Of a DNA stretch of 64,000 bases, positions 19,625-29,962 are shown piece after piece. Each line of letters opens with the position of its first letter. Position 1 is the stretch's first letter. Source of the stretch: Diphasiastrum complanatum. Taxonomy: Eukaryota > Streptophyta > Lycopodiopsida > Lycopodiales > Lycopodiaceae. The translations under genes were made by a program, and so were the position numbers. The stretch is taken from assembly GCA_029204225.1 (NCBI GenBank), contig CM055093.1, positions 4,058,056 through 4,122,055 of the forward strand. Reading direction: 5' to 3'. The notes below the pieces were generated by a model, which worked only from the letters and a program-made list of their open reading frames with translations, was not told the DNA's origin and searched no databases.

Positions 19625-20010
19625 CAATACCAGTGTTACAATAACTAACCACGTAAAAAACATTGAAAACTGTATGGAAAATTACACTAAATTACTACAA
19701 CAAAACTAAACAAAACACTAAGATTGCAACTAAGTAAAATCTAACACTACTACAAGCTAAGATCACTATATGTATATGAAAATGAAAATGAAAATACAAG
19801 TAACAAGCAACAAGATCACTATGGAATTGAAAAATAAGCAATGGCAAGCAAGAAAGCAATGAAGCAAGGAAGCAAAATGAGCAATGGCAAGCAAGGAAGC
19901 AAGGAAGCAAAATGAGATGATTGAGAATGAGAGAAAAAATGAGAGGAAATATCAGAAATGGCGTGCAAAGGGAATTTCAAATTGGCGGTCGCTGGGCGAC
20001 GAATATATGT
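19625..20010. repeat. AT-rich stretch with GCAAGGAAGC short repeats
   Basis: About 19,838-19,915 repeats AGCAATGGCAAGCAAG and GCAAGGAAGCAAAATGAG. There is no coding evidence; the ORFs antisense to it are low-complexity products. Confidence 0.55.
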
Positions 20011-21504
20011 CACAACAAACATCATCGGGCGACACATAATTGACTTTAAAAATTTAGCGAGATTTGTTGGCATGTAGTGATGCTTAAGCGACATTTGTTA
20101 ATAATTTAGTGACGCTTATGAGGCTTGTTTAACCAATTCTTGGATTTATGACAATATTTTGGGCTAATCCTTAGATTTGTGGACAATGTTGAAGTATATT
20201 ATCATCAATGGATTTATGCAGGTCAAACCATATCACTAACGGTTCTGAGAACTGTGGAAAAGTGGTTATTGGATCATTGCTGCTATGTATCATAAATTGA
20301 AGATTTTTGCTGGTTTCTGTACATGCGGGCAAAAGCTATCTTTTAAACTATTTGAAAGACTTTTTTTGAAAGTAACTAAGACTTTGTTGCATATATACAG
20401 ACTTTGCTACGAATTGAATTTAATTAATTTATTGTTAATTACACGGTTCACTGTACAAATGTTTGAAAACCGTATGGTTGACTATACAGTTCTCTGAACT
20501 GTGGTGAATCGTAGATGGTTCACATATTCTATGGGTCAAACATATGCATCGAGCTAAGCTGCAATACATTGAATCATGTGCGGTTGATGAGTAATATTGT
20601 AGATGGATGGCTAGATCTTTTTTTAAGAAGGATTTTAGGCCAATTCTTAGTTTTATGGACAATGCTGAGTAAGTTGGATATTCCCGAGGAAGTTGCAACA
20701 AGATTGAAGTTAGCCAACTATATTTTATGGCATTTTCTCTCTCATGATATCCACCTGCTAAAATAGAATATAGATTATCTCAGTAACAATATCCAGGTTT
20801 TTGAAGTTCAAATACAAAATTTTAAAATAAAGTTGGAGAATTGGAAGCTGATGATGATGTGATGATGATCATCTTCATGTCTTGATGATGTGAGATAAAT
20901 TGCAATTAAGTTCATTCATGGTTTCATACGCGGGGTCTATAAGAGGGGCATTTACCACAGACAGCAAATTATCCGGATTAAAGTCTCACGATTGGCACAA
21001 GATGATACAGGTATATGTATTTGATGTGCTTAATTATTGACGCATATAATCAAGATTATTTGCATAAAATGTCATGACAATTATATTTTGGCCTATTTAT
21101 GTTGACAGCATGTATTTCCGGTGGCATCGAAAGGGTGTTTCACCGAAGATATACAAAACATTATCTCAGAATTGTCGACCTTTACAAGGTATTGCTCGTG
21201 AGTCTTAATGTCATTCAAATGAGCACATTTCGCATGTATATGTATATTATTGACGCATTTCTATTTTTGTATGCGACGAATATGCAGATGGATATCTTCA
21301 AAAGACATAAATACAGAAGATATAGGACACATGCATCTCAAAGATATTGAGATTGTTTGTGCTTTCGAAAGATGCCTTCCTCCATCATTCATGGACATCC
21401 AAATTCACCTATTGGTTGGATGGCACAAGAGTCTTTGTGTTATGTCCATGTCCTGTACAAGGGAATCAGAATAGTTCCTGACGCAGATAGCTGGTCACTC
21501 TAGT
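20011..21504 (+). mobile_element. Decayed CACTA-type element
   Basis: A candidate left terminus CACAACAAACATCATCGG at 20,011 resembles the left end of the complete element (CACAACAACACCCGCC at 33,928) and is followed by four GCGAC/GTGACG-type subterminal motifs to about 20,115. TNP2 exons follow at 20,920-21,440. The right end is cut by the gypsy LTR at 21,505. The terminus is uncertain because GCGAC motifs also occur just to its left. Confidence 0.5.
20905..21474 (+). pseudogene. TNP2 transposase remnant, three exon pieces
   Basis: Exon pieces read FTTDSKLSGLKSHDWHKMIQ before a GT intron near 21,009; then HVFPVASKGCFTEDIQNIIS and ELSTFTR at about 21,110-21,189 after TTGACAG; then, after ATATGCAG, WISSKDINTEDIGHMHLKDI, EIVCAFERCLPPSFMDIQIH and LLVGWH at 21,290-21,425. 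These match the later exons of the element at 33,928 (GLKSHDWHTMLQ, WISSKEIKNSELDSMKIQMI, DFPTFFLDIQVHLLVHL) with one intron at the same place. The TNP2 catalytic N-terminal half and the GSIAE segment are missing. It is a second CACTA lineage member and non-functional. Confidence 0.85.
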
Positions 21505-21925
21505 TGTATGTGGTTATTAGTTATGCTACGTCATTCCGGACGTGGTCGTATTAAATAATTAATAATCATATGAGGGCCCAGACCTATAATTGGACATAGG
21601 AACACATGCATGGTGAAGACTGCTTTAATGCAAGAATAGGAGGTAAATAGCTCAATTTAGGTTACATGGGGATCCTAAAGGGAATATTCTCTCTCTCTTG
21701 AGGAGAATAAGTCTAGTGGAAACTCGCCCATCCTCCTATTGTGAATTGTGATTCTTGAGCCAGTTTTTCCTCTCCTCTCTTGTGTTCTTCACTGTGGCTT
21801 GGGGGTGGATTGGTTAGGATATTGACTAGCCTCTCCATATTGGTTGGGCGGTTCATGCTCCACAGGTGTCCTTTTGGTTTGCATGTGACTGGAATCCTGA
21901 AGATCTTCACTTGGTGGTTCTTACA
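21505..21925 (+). repeat. 5' LTR of the gypsy element
   Basis: Right end TTCTTACA is followed by one G and the primer site. The left end is proposed at TGTATGTGG, giving inverted ends TGTATG/CTTACA and 421 bp. The left boundary is by eye only. Confidence 0.55.
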
Positions 21926-21926
21926 G

Positions 21927-21945
21927 TGGTATCAGAACTTGGATC
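21927..21945 (+). other. Primer binding site of gypsy element
   Basis: TGGTATCAGAACTTGGATC, a tRNA-Met-like site one G after the LTR end. Confidence 0.7.
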
Positions 21946-23709
21946 ACATCTACTAGGAGGTGGAGCTTGAGGATCTTGGATTTTGCAATTCTTTTGGTGT
22001 AGCTCTTTGCTTCTTCTTCCAGGTGTTGGAATTCAATTTCAAGTAGGTGGATTCTCAGATCCTTGGTGTACCTTTAGCCTAAAAATCATAATTGTAGATT
22101 TGCTCCATGAATTTTGATGGAAATCTTAGGATTTTTGATGAATTTAGTGAAAATTTCACCTAGAATTGATGGTTTTTGCAAGGAATTGATTATAGGATCT
22201 GGTGTAGTACGTTTTCTAGATTGTACTTACTGTTTTATAGTCATTAATTACAGAATTTAATGATTGCATGATGTTTGAATAGTCAAAAGGTTGATTAGAT
22301 AGTGATTTTGGACCATAAATGGGCTATAAAACCCATGTTTGACTAATATTAGAACTCTTAGTGCTTGCATGCAATGGATTCATAGGGATTTGGATTTGAT
22401 TGCACGAATTTATGGATTTTCCCCACAAATTTTGGTCAAAATTGGTCAAAAAACAAGGTTTTTTTGATGATTTTTGGACTAATTTTGGGGTAGATCTCAA
22501 AATTCTCAGCCAAGACTTGGTATGAACATTTTCAGAGATGTAATGAAGCTGTCCCTAAGCTTTCATGAAGTTTGGTAGGGATTAGACACCATTAGGGGGC
22601 TCAAAACACCCAAAAATAGTGTATTTTTGATGATTTTTGAGCATGAATACCTCTCAATTGGGGGTCTGAATCTGTTGGTTCCTATTACAAGCTGAAAGAT
22701 ATTTGTATTGCCTCTGATTTGAGCCATCATGCATCCAATTTGGATAGATGTGCATTAGACACCAACATATTGAAGTTTTGCTTGTTGAAGGAGGCCATAA
22801 ATGCATTTTTTGCATGATATGAGCTTATGATTGCTTGCTGGACCTGTTATAAGCTTCTATGCCTTTCTAATGAACCTTACTAGAGTGCTTGTAACCTCTG
22901 ATCCAAGGCATATGGGGTTGGGATGTGGTTTTTGATGATTCCTCTCTCCAAAAGTGCGCCCTCCTACCTATTTTTTGTGCATTTATTGCTCACACATGTG
23001 AAGCCTATGGGGAAGGGTGATGTGGAAACTGCCTTGTAGACCCACTCTCCCTCCATACTGTGCTTTACAGCGACCAATTTGGTGTCCTGTAGAGAACGTT
23101 ATGGCTGTCTGAAATTTGGCAATTTTTGAACTAAAATTTGCAAAATTTCGAAATTGTTCTGATGCATGCATGCTTGTAAACCAGTATAGTGCTTTCCTGT
23201 TGATGGAAATGTATGAAAGATCTGTAGGCATGCTTAAATGCATGTTGCATGCGTAACCAGTGATTTTGATTAGTAGAATTCTTACATGTAGCTATTTTTG
23301 GCAATTCTAGATCAAAAAGCAGATTTCCTAGTAACTAGGCCATTTACGAAAAAAATTTCGTTTTTTGAAAAAGTCTGTGCATGTCGAGTAAGTTGCATGT
23401 AGGATCTTTCAAAATGTTTTCGATTTGTGACAGTGCCTATGTTTTGGCAAAATCGATATTTTAATCGATTTTCACAGTTGGTCCATTTCGAACAGATTTT
23501 GAAAATCCCAATTTTTCGTAAATTTTAGTGTTGATCATAAAATTTGTTGTTGTTTAATTTGATCTGATATTGATTTTGCAAAAGTTTGCACAAATGGAGT
23601 GAAAGACCTTGTTGAATAATATCAACCAGTTATGAAAGTTTTGAACGTTTCACTTATTAGTTGATGATTGGATCTAATTTAAGCAAATTTTGCATGTCAG
23701 GAAATCAAT
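21946..23709 (+). other. Long gypsy leader, non-coding
   Basis: About 1.76 kb without an ORF above 90 residues. It is rich in T and in TTTTGATGATTTTTG-like phrases. Position between primer site and gag marks it as a leader. Confidence 0.55.
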
Positions 23710-24400
23710 ATGGCAAATGATAATGCAAATGCAGCTCTTGATGGTCAGCTGCCAATGCCTACCTATCTGCAAATTTGCCAGTCATTAAGCCAAGCACTTA
23801 CTGAGATAAACAACAGGACGACTTTGCGTGATCAACAAATGGAAGTGCTGTTAAATCAAGTAAGAGCTTTATCTGTTATGAATTTGGGCTTTCAGCTTGA
23901 ACCTTTTTCGGGGGAGAAAAAAGAGAAAAAACCTGAAATTGTGGATGACTGGTTAACCAAGTGGACCGGTTATTGCAATCTACACGGAATTCCTGAGGAG
24001 AAAAAGATTGAGAGTGTTGTTCTGTTCTTCCATGGCAAAGCTTCGTCATGGTGGCGTGACTTGCAACCTAAACCTACCACATGGGACGAGTTTATGGAGG
24101 TGTTCAGAAAGTCATTTGTGGTTGTAGACGACTCAGATTTTTACCAAAGATTTGTGAATTGCAAAATGGGTACTCGAAGTTTGGACTCGTACCTACAAGA
24201 TTTTATGGATTTATGGAATAAAGTCCTCTCATTCGATGCAAAGCTAGCACTATGGTAGTTTATCCTAGGTCTGCCCGCACATTATCAGAATGAGTGTAAG
24301 CGTAACGTGCTTCAAACCTTTTATGATGTTGTTCGTGTCGCGAAAGCGTACGACTCCACGGTAGTGGCATCTAGGAAGTAGTTACAGGCTAATCCATCCG
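23710..24400 (+). pseudogene. Ty3/gypsy gag capsid
   Basis: The ORF starts MANDNANAALDGQLPMPTYL and carries a retrotrans_gag domain: LEPFSGEKKEKKPEIVDDWL, FFHGKASSWWRDLQPKPTTW, FRKSFVVVDD, LDSYLQDFMDLWNKV. A TAG stop follows LALW at 24,256; the frame then continues FILGLPAHYQNECKRNV and meets a second TAG near 24,379. Capsid forms the particle. The two stops probably arose by single transitions and would truncate the protein after 182 residues. Confidence 0.85.
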
Positions 24401-25053
24401 GATCATCTGGACCCAGCCAAAAAAAAGAGCAGAAAAGAGTTCGTGGGAATAAGAAAACTAAATATTTTGACGAACTGGATCAAGCTGCATCTGAATTTAG
24501 ACAAAAGAAAAAGTTGTCCCTGAAAAAGGCTAGAAGGACCAATGTTTGTTTTCATTGCAGTCAGCCTAGACACGTTATGAAATTTTGCCCAGACCAAAAG
24601 AAAGACACAGCTCAAGTGATTGAGATGCCAGGTAAAGAGAATCTTCAGTTGGAAATTAATAAAATAAATTGTGAGTGTGATTGTTTTTTTAGTACTACTT
24701 CATTCTTGCCAAATGATTTATTTCGTTTGAAAGGCACTGTGAATGGACATGAAGTTAGTATTTTAGTGGACAGTGGATCTACTCATAATTTCATTAACTC
24801 TGGTCTTGTGCAGAGACTCGGACTCAAAATTGAAACCAGTAATCATAGATATCGAGTATATCTAGATTCAGGAGCAGAGTTGGAGACGTGGGATGTGAAA
24901 GTTGCAAGGCTTCCAGTTTGGATCCATTTCTATAGAGAGTTAATTGATTTTCATGTTTTAGATTTAGCGCGTACGGACATATTTCTAGGATACGAGTGGT
25001 TATTTAGTAAGCATCTTGAGATAGATTTTGAGAAGCATGTTCTCTCTTTTTAG
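24401..25053 (+). pseudogene. Gypsy nucleocapsid knuckle and protease
   Basis: A basic stretch precedes CFHCSQPRHVMKFC at about 24,548-24,589. This is a CCHC knuckle in which the usual Gly before His is Arg. The retropepsin domain follows: NGHEVSILVDSGSTHNFI with an intact DSG at 24,766-24,774, GLKIETSNHRYRVYLDSGAE, and TDIFLGYEWLFSKHLEIDFE. The frame stops at TAG after VLSF (25,051). Protease would cleave gag-pol. The domain itself looks complete. Confidence 0.85.
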
Positions 25054-25320
25054 GGGGATAAAGAAATAGTTACATTGTTTGGAGACAATTTTGTACATCC
25101 ATCTGGGATGAGTTCATTTGCTAATGTGATGGAAATTTTAGATTCACAGTATAAAGCTTATTCTTTATTTGCTAAGCCAATTTTGGATTTATCTGAAATG
25201 CATCTAAGTAGTTGTGAATTGTCAAAAATTCTTAACTCGGTAGACTTGGATCAGGAGCAAATTGAGAAGAATAAGTTATTGTATTTCCAGAAGAATTACC
25301 TCATGGAATACCAGAGCCAA
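25054..25320 (+). pseudogene. Gypsy protease-RT spacer, truncated
   Basis: The same frame continues GDKEIVTLFGDNF to NSVDLDQEQIEKNKLLYF. In another frame the end reads PEELPHGIPEP, the conserved FPEELPxGLPP motif just before RT. RT itself is absent: the sequence changes to the 1.1-kb LTR family at about 25,310-25,320. Confidence 0.75.
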
Positions 25321-26425
25321 GTATGATAGCCGAGGAATACAAGTTAATATTGTCAAGTAAAAACTGTGTAAGCCTCATGGTGAATCCCGAAAGATGGAAC
25401 AACCATGTAGGAAGTAGTATTTCTAGGCAAGGTAATAAATGAAAGTAGGCCCCTCTTAGAAAAGTAGAGTGAGTCACCTTTTGATGGTGACATCTAGTGG
25501 AGAGCATAATTCCACTTGTAATTTGTGTAATGTGAAAATGCCACTAGGATGCCACCTAAGAAGCTCTCTTGCTTATTTAAGATACTCCCCCTTTGTAGAA
25601 GGGAGGCTTTTGTAAATGTATCTACTCCATGCTGAAATGAGAAGATCTTCCATGAGTTTTGATGCATTCTTGAGCCCCTTGATCATTCTTGTTTCTTGAG
25701 TGATGCATTAATGATCTTGCCCCTCCATCTCCTTTGTGTGTGGTTGTGGATCTTAGAGTGGATTAGTTCCCTTGCTTTCGTAGAGTGGATTAGATTTCAT
25801 GTTTTCTTGTGGATTAATGTAGGAATCAGCATTCAGGTAAACTAAATAGGCTGGATTTGTGGTGTAGATCTTGCATATTTGCTTACATTCCAGTTCTTGA
25901 TGTTCTTGGGATGTCCAAGAATCAAGAAATGAGTGTTTCTTGATTCTTGGACTTCTAAAATGCTGTCTAGTCGAGTTAGTTTAGTTTCTTGCGGTGGTAA
26001 TGTGTATGCTAGTTTAATTTTCAGATTTCAAGAAGCTATCCATTTAGTTCTTGTTTCTAGTTGTAGGTTAATGCATGTGTAGAGTAGTTTTAGTGTGTAA
26101 GATCTGTCCATTTGATTTGCAGCATTAAGTAGAATTTCATTGTTTGTTCAACGAATCTGCACACTGATTTTATGGTTGAACATTTTGGTATGTATGAGTG
26201 GCTGTTTATGCATGTGCATTAGTTCAAGAGTGACGTCCCTGGATTGTCCTTTGACAGGCAGCACATTACTACAACGTATATATGTCCCTTCTACCTGATT
26301 TTGGGCTTTAAACAAGAAATAATAACTTAAGCAAAAGCCCACTGTCTCTGCTGACAAGCAAAAGAAGAAGTAATAAGAACAAAAAAACAGTAAACAGATG
26401 ATCCAAAGCAAAGGATCTGCCAACA
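25312..26425 (+). repeat. Fragment of the 1.1-kb LTR family
   Basis: Aligns over its whole length with 49,285-50,326. Shared blocks are GGTGAATCCCG(A/G)AAGATGGAA, CACCTTTTGATGGTGAC, CACTAGGATGCCACC and CCTAATTTTGGGCTTTAAAC-like text, ending GGATCTG(C/T)CAACA. The first about 115 bp of the full LTR (49,184-49,285) are missing here. Confidence 0.8.
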
Positions 26426-26519
26426 TTTGTCGCTCGTTGCCGCTTTGTAGTGGGTTTCTTTCCTTGCCTAACCTAAATCCAAGATCTAGTCAATCTAGCA
26501 TCAAAGAGACAGAGTTAGT

Positions 26520-27206
26520 TGTCATGCGGAGGTTCGTTCCCATGAGAGCGATAGTATATTCAGATTTCAACATGAATAGAGGATCTAACACTAACATCCA
26601 TTAACACTAAGCATTAACACTACATCCATTAACCCTAATTCCATTAACCCTAAATCCATAACAATGATAGAAACTTACTCTTCTCTCTCTCCCTTTCTCT
26701 CTCACAAAAAGCATAAGAAATAGCAATCCAAATAATGATAAGATCCAACAATTAGCAAAATCCAAAGAAAGCATGAGAAATGGAGGAAAAGAGAGGAAGA
26801 GCAAGGACATTCATCAATCCATTTCTAAAGAGAACCAATATGCTTTATTGAAATGAGGAAATGAACATGAGGAACAACTCGAGTTGGTCCCTTTTTATAG
26901 TAGAGAGGAGGACCCTGGCCTCTGAATCCTATTGGTCCAGTCTTGTCTCTCTTTTTATTCAAACTTAAAAAAGTGTGGGAACCATCAAAATTGGAGGGAA
27001 ACCCAACTCTATTCACTAACTTGACATTTAGGCCTTGCGACATTAAAAGTCCCGCAAAAAGGCCTTAAGTCCTTTTATTGACTTTCTAATTAATCAATCA
27101 AATAACTATGTGATCATTGGGTTGGACTTACACACGCAGGGTGCCAAATCCTTCTCACTTATTAACTAGGGTTAGGGTTGCCTTGGGATCCGCAAACTCT
27201 CCAACA
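26520..27206 (-). repeat. 3' LTR of the minus-strand gypsy element
   Basis: The right edge (minus strand TGTTGGAGAGTTTGC) is set by the polypurine tract. The left edge is proposed at 26,520, where the minus strand ends CGCATGACA; this side is uncertain. It contains telomere-like CCATTAACCCTAA repeats at about 26,596-26,655. Confidence 0.5.
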
Positions 27207-27218
27207 ATATCCCCCACC
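27207..27218 (-). other. Polypurine tract of gypsy element
   Basis: Minus strand GGTGGGGGATAT immediately before the LTR start TGTTGG. Confidence 0.65.
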
Positions 27219-27399
27219 AAAACTGGTGGCGGTCCCACGACACCTACAATATGCACTCATTGGGGACTTTTATTGGCTTCGCGCCGAATCTTAATTAAAT
27301 GATACTGCACCTTCTCCATAAAGTCAAGACGTGCAATATTGAAATCCAAATTATGCGGCAGGAAACAATGGTGGGCTTCGGCAATCCACTTGAAACTTG

Positions 27400-28830
27400 T
27401 TCATGAGGTGAAGCGGGATTCCCAAGAGCCTCCCATCATAGCCGCACGAAAATACAATCGAGCAATCGACAGCTGATCTTTGATTTGCTCTGAGGCCATC
27501 GGCTTATTTGGATCAAATGCCAGAATGGAAAGGCAATCGTCCCATTTGGTTGCCACTGACGCCAACAGAGTTAGATCGTTTGCAGACATTGCCGATTGTC
27601 GCAATGTTGGATCCGGAGAGTGGACATACTCTCTCTGATATCCCTGTAAGGCCCGGTGGAAATCCACTGAAATATTCCAGTTGTAAGGCTAGTGGATGAT
27701 TGGCCAATTGAGCATATGGATGGTGATTCTATCCATGGCCAATCCCAAATCTTTCCATTTTTGTCTTCGCAGCATTGGCACGTAATAAGGATCTACCCGC
27801 AACTGGCGAGGGCTGGCGACGTAACTCCTAATTGATTCCGGAGTTTTCTCAAAAACCGTGATTCTCCATGCCGGCTACTCTCCCAATGTAGGTATTTTGT
27901 CTAATTCTTTGTCGGCCTTGATCTCGGAGGTCTTAAATTTGAGAACCCAATAACCACGCGAGGACTCATGTGGATGCTGCTTTAAGAAGGTCTGGATCTG
28001 GTCCTCGACGCTGATGGGCCTTCTGAATAAATGGCATGTCCTTGATGAGGATGGACCCGCTTGTACTACCGGTATAGTTGGCGGTTGATCTGCTAGATCT
28101 GGAGCTCCCCCCTGGTCCATGCTTAAATCAACCCCTGTATCCATCTGTACAGCTTCTTGGCGCGAAGGGGAGAATTGCGGCATGACAGTGACGAGAATTT
28201 GTGGTCCGACTTCCAACACTTGAGAATTCATAGGCGTTGATGGTCTCTTTTGCCTTTTCCAACTCGGTTGAAGGTGCTCCTTTGAACCTATCAAAGCAAC
28301 CTTGGAATCCCTGAAGGGCCACTTTGTATGTTTCCACTTTCTTGAACAAATATGCAATCTTCGTCGGTGTGACCAGATGATCGGGTATTTGTGTTTGCAG
28401 ATACGCATCACGCTCAAGGGTGGTCACATCCAATTCACCTTGAAGCCGTGTGCAATCTTGTTTGGCCATTTGTAATTGCCCCTTTAGTAGCTGCACCTGT
28501 TGCTTGGCTTCTTGCACTGCCTTATCTACCTGATCCTGTGCGGTTGTCAGGGCATTTTCAAGAGAGCTGATGTAGGTTTCCAAGCGATCAGCTTGTTGCT
28601 GGGCCAATGTCTTTTTGCTTTTCGCCTTTTCTTCATGTTGCTTCTCCTTGGAACGTGATGTAAAACTTGGATTTCTCTTCCTTCCACGTACTGAAGGCAA
28701 GAGTGATGAAATCTATATTGATGCATCCCGAAAAGGCTCTCTCATGAATACTCATTGCAGTAAGTAGAGGCTCCGCAAGGGTCATCCACTGAGTGACCAT
28801 GCTTGTACTAGGAAGAATCATGATGTCCGT
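27400..28830 (-). pseudogene. Accessory coiled-coil ORF, copy 2
   Basis: Minus strand. The start region (28,821) reads MVTQWMTLAEPLLTAMS, IHERAFSG, DFITLAFSTWKEEKSKFYIT. A frame change near 28,640 leads to a clear coiled coil, KEKQHEEKAKSKKTLAQQQA, LETYISSLENALTTAQDQVD, VQLLKGQLQMAKQDC. Another change near 28,240 gives MPQFSPSRQ, a Gln/Pro/Ser-rich part, and KFKTSEIKADKELDKIPTLG ending at 27,875. Weaker ORFs continue to 27,401 (WDDCLSILAFDP). It lies between gypsy integrase and the 3' LTR on the same strand, where some plant gypsy lineages carry an extra gene. I do not recognise a known domain. Copy 1 is at 6,785-8,355. Confidence 0.6.
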
Positions 28831-29129
28831 TGCAGATGGGACATCATGATGGATAGTATAGCACAGAGACTAGGAAGTATCGGTAGAAGACATGATGATC
28901 AGAAAGGAATTATAACAGCGCGAGAATGTATCAGAAGGCAATGCAGAAAATTTGGAAGGCTTTGGTCGCAAGAAAAATTCGCAAGAGCTTCGCTAGCACA
29001 AGTGAGGAATGAATCGAATTCAGCCAACTTATAGGGTCCATTATACTGAATAGTAGTTGGACTGATCAGTTTTGAAAAAAAATTTGCAGGCATGTACAAT
29101 ACTGTAAAAATAGGCTATAAAAATCTCAG

Positions 29130-29420
29130 CGAAGTTTTCTAGGGATCTGAACCTATCAGGCGAACGTTTTCCAAGGCTGGCGAAGGATGAACCTTCGCCC
29201 AGGAGGGTTCTTCGCCCAGGTACTGTCATAAATGTTTTTTTTTCACAATCTGAACCTATGGACAACCTAATTTTGACATTTTAAGATCATCTAGCAGGTC
29301 GGCGAAGGTTCATAATGACGTTATGATGCACGACGAAGGTTCCCAAAATGGCATACCACTGAACATTCGCCTGACTCAAAAATTGATTTTCTCTTGTCAG
29401 AAACCTTCGCCCACCTCAAT
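29130..29420. repeat. Cluster of GCGAAGGTTC / GAACCTTCGC motifs
   Basis: At least seven copies or near copies in both directions, e.g. GCGAAGGATGAACCTTCGC near 29,171-29,189 (a short hairpin), GGCGAAGGTTC near 29,300, GACGAAGGTTCCC near 29,331 and ACCTTCGCCCACC near 29,403. It is in the 3' untranslated part of the gypsy element. Confidence 0.7.
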
Positions 29421-29704
29421 TTAGACAAATCAAGGGTGGATGTACGGTCTGAGAGCTCAGCAAAAGTTTTTGATAGTGTATTGGCCAAATCGGCCCAAAA
29501 TAGTGGTTTTCTAAGTCATTTACCATAAAAATACCGTGCTTCTGTTTCCTTATGCTGATGACTTCTTGACTTTTGCTCATCAGTCTTTCCTTATTTTTTT
29601 TTTATATATATTTTTTTCAACTGTCTTTTTTCAAAAAAATTCAGCAAATTAAATACTGAAAACAAAAAATTGAAAACAAATAAAATGAAAAAAATATATT
29701 GAGA

Positions 29705-29962
29705 TCAGGCTTGCTGAACTGGCGGAGCAGGCTGCCGGAACTTACGTAATCGGCTACCATTTACCGGAGTATCAAATCGTTTTCCATCCAAGTGCTCAAG
29801 AACTATTGCGCTATAGTTCGGGATTTTCTTCACTTTATATGGGCCTTCCCCAGTAAACTTCAACTTACCCTTGATCAGCTTGGTTTTGTACATCAATGCA
29901 AGATCTCCTGCTTCTAGATCTTTCTTATACAATCGCCGATCGTGCCATGCCTTGCAAAGGAG
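29705..29962 (-). pseudogene. Ty3/gypsy integrase C terminus
   Basis: Right to left: WHDRRLYKKDLEAGDLAL, then KLIKGKLKFTGEGPYKVKKI, AIVLEHLDGKRFDTPVNGSR and LRKF, ending QPAPPVQQA and stop. This is the GPY/F-type C-terminal DNA-binding module of gypsy integrase (here GEGPYKVKKI). The tail is intact, but the catalytic core is missing upstream of 29,962. It orients the element to the minus strand and shows that the coiled-coil ORF lies downstream of pol. Confidence 0.9.

Larger units (their letters stand above)
21505..25320 (+). mobile_element. Ty3/gypsy retrotransposon, 5' half
   Basis: LTR (21,505-21,925), primer site (21,927), a leader of about 1.75 kb, gag from 23,710, zinc knuckle, protease, then truncation in the spacer before RT near 25,320. 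Gag and protease carry in-frame stops. There is no 3' LTR. The truncation point joins a fragment of the 1.1-kb LTR family. Confidence 0.8.
26520..29962 (-). mobile_element. 3' end of a minus-strand Ty3/gypsy element
   Basis: Right to left: integrase C terminus (29,962-29,705), a spacer rich in GCGAAGGTTC motifs, an accessory coiled-coil ORF (28,830 to about 27,400), polypurine tract (27,218-27,207) and 3' LTR (27,206 to about 26,520). Everything 5' of the integrase tail is lost at a sharp junction near 29,962, where a CACTA TNPA-like gene begins. Confidence 0.7.

Noticed and set aside
19695-20094. Cys/Leu/His-rich minus-strand ORFs
   Set aside because: Antisense of GCAAGGAAGC and GAAAATGAAAATG simple repeats.
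20134-20670. Repeated phrases (TTTATGGACAATGCTGA, ACGGTTC...GAACTGTGG) as a possible new repeat
   Set aside because: Similarity between the two segments is short and patchy; I could not define a unit or boundaries.
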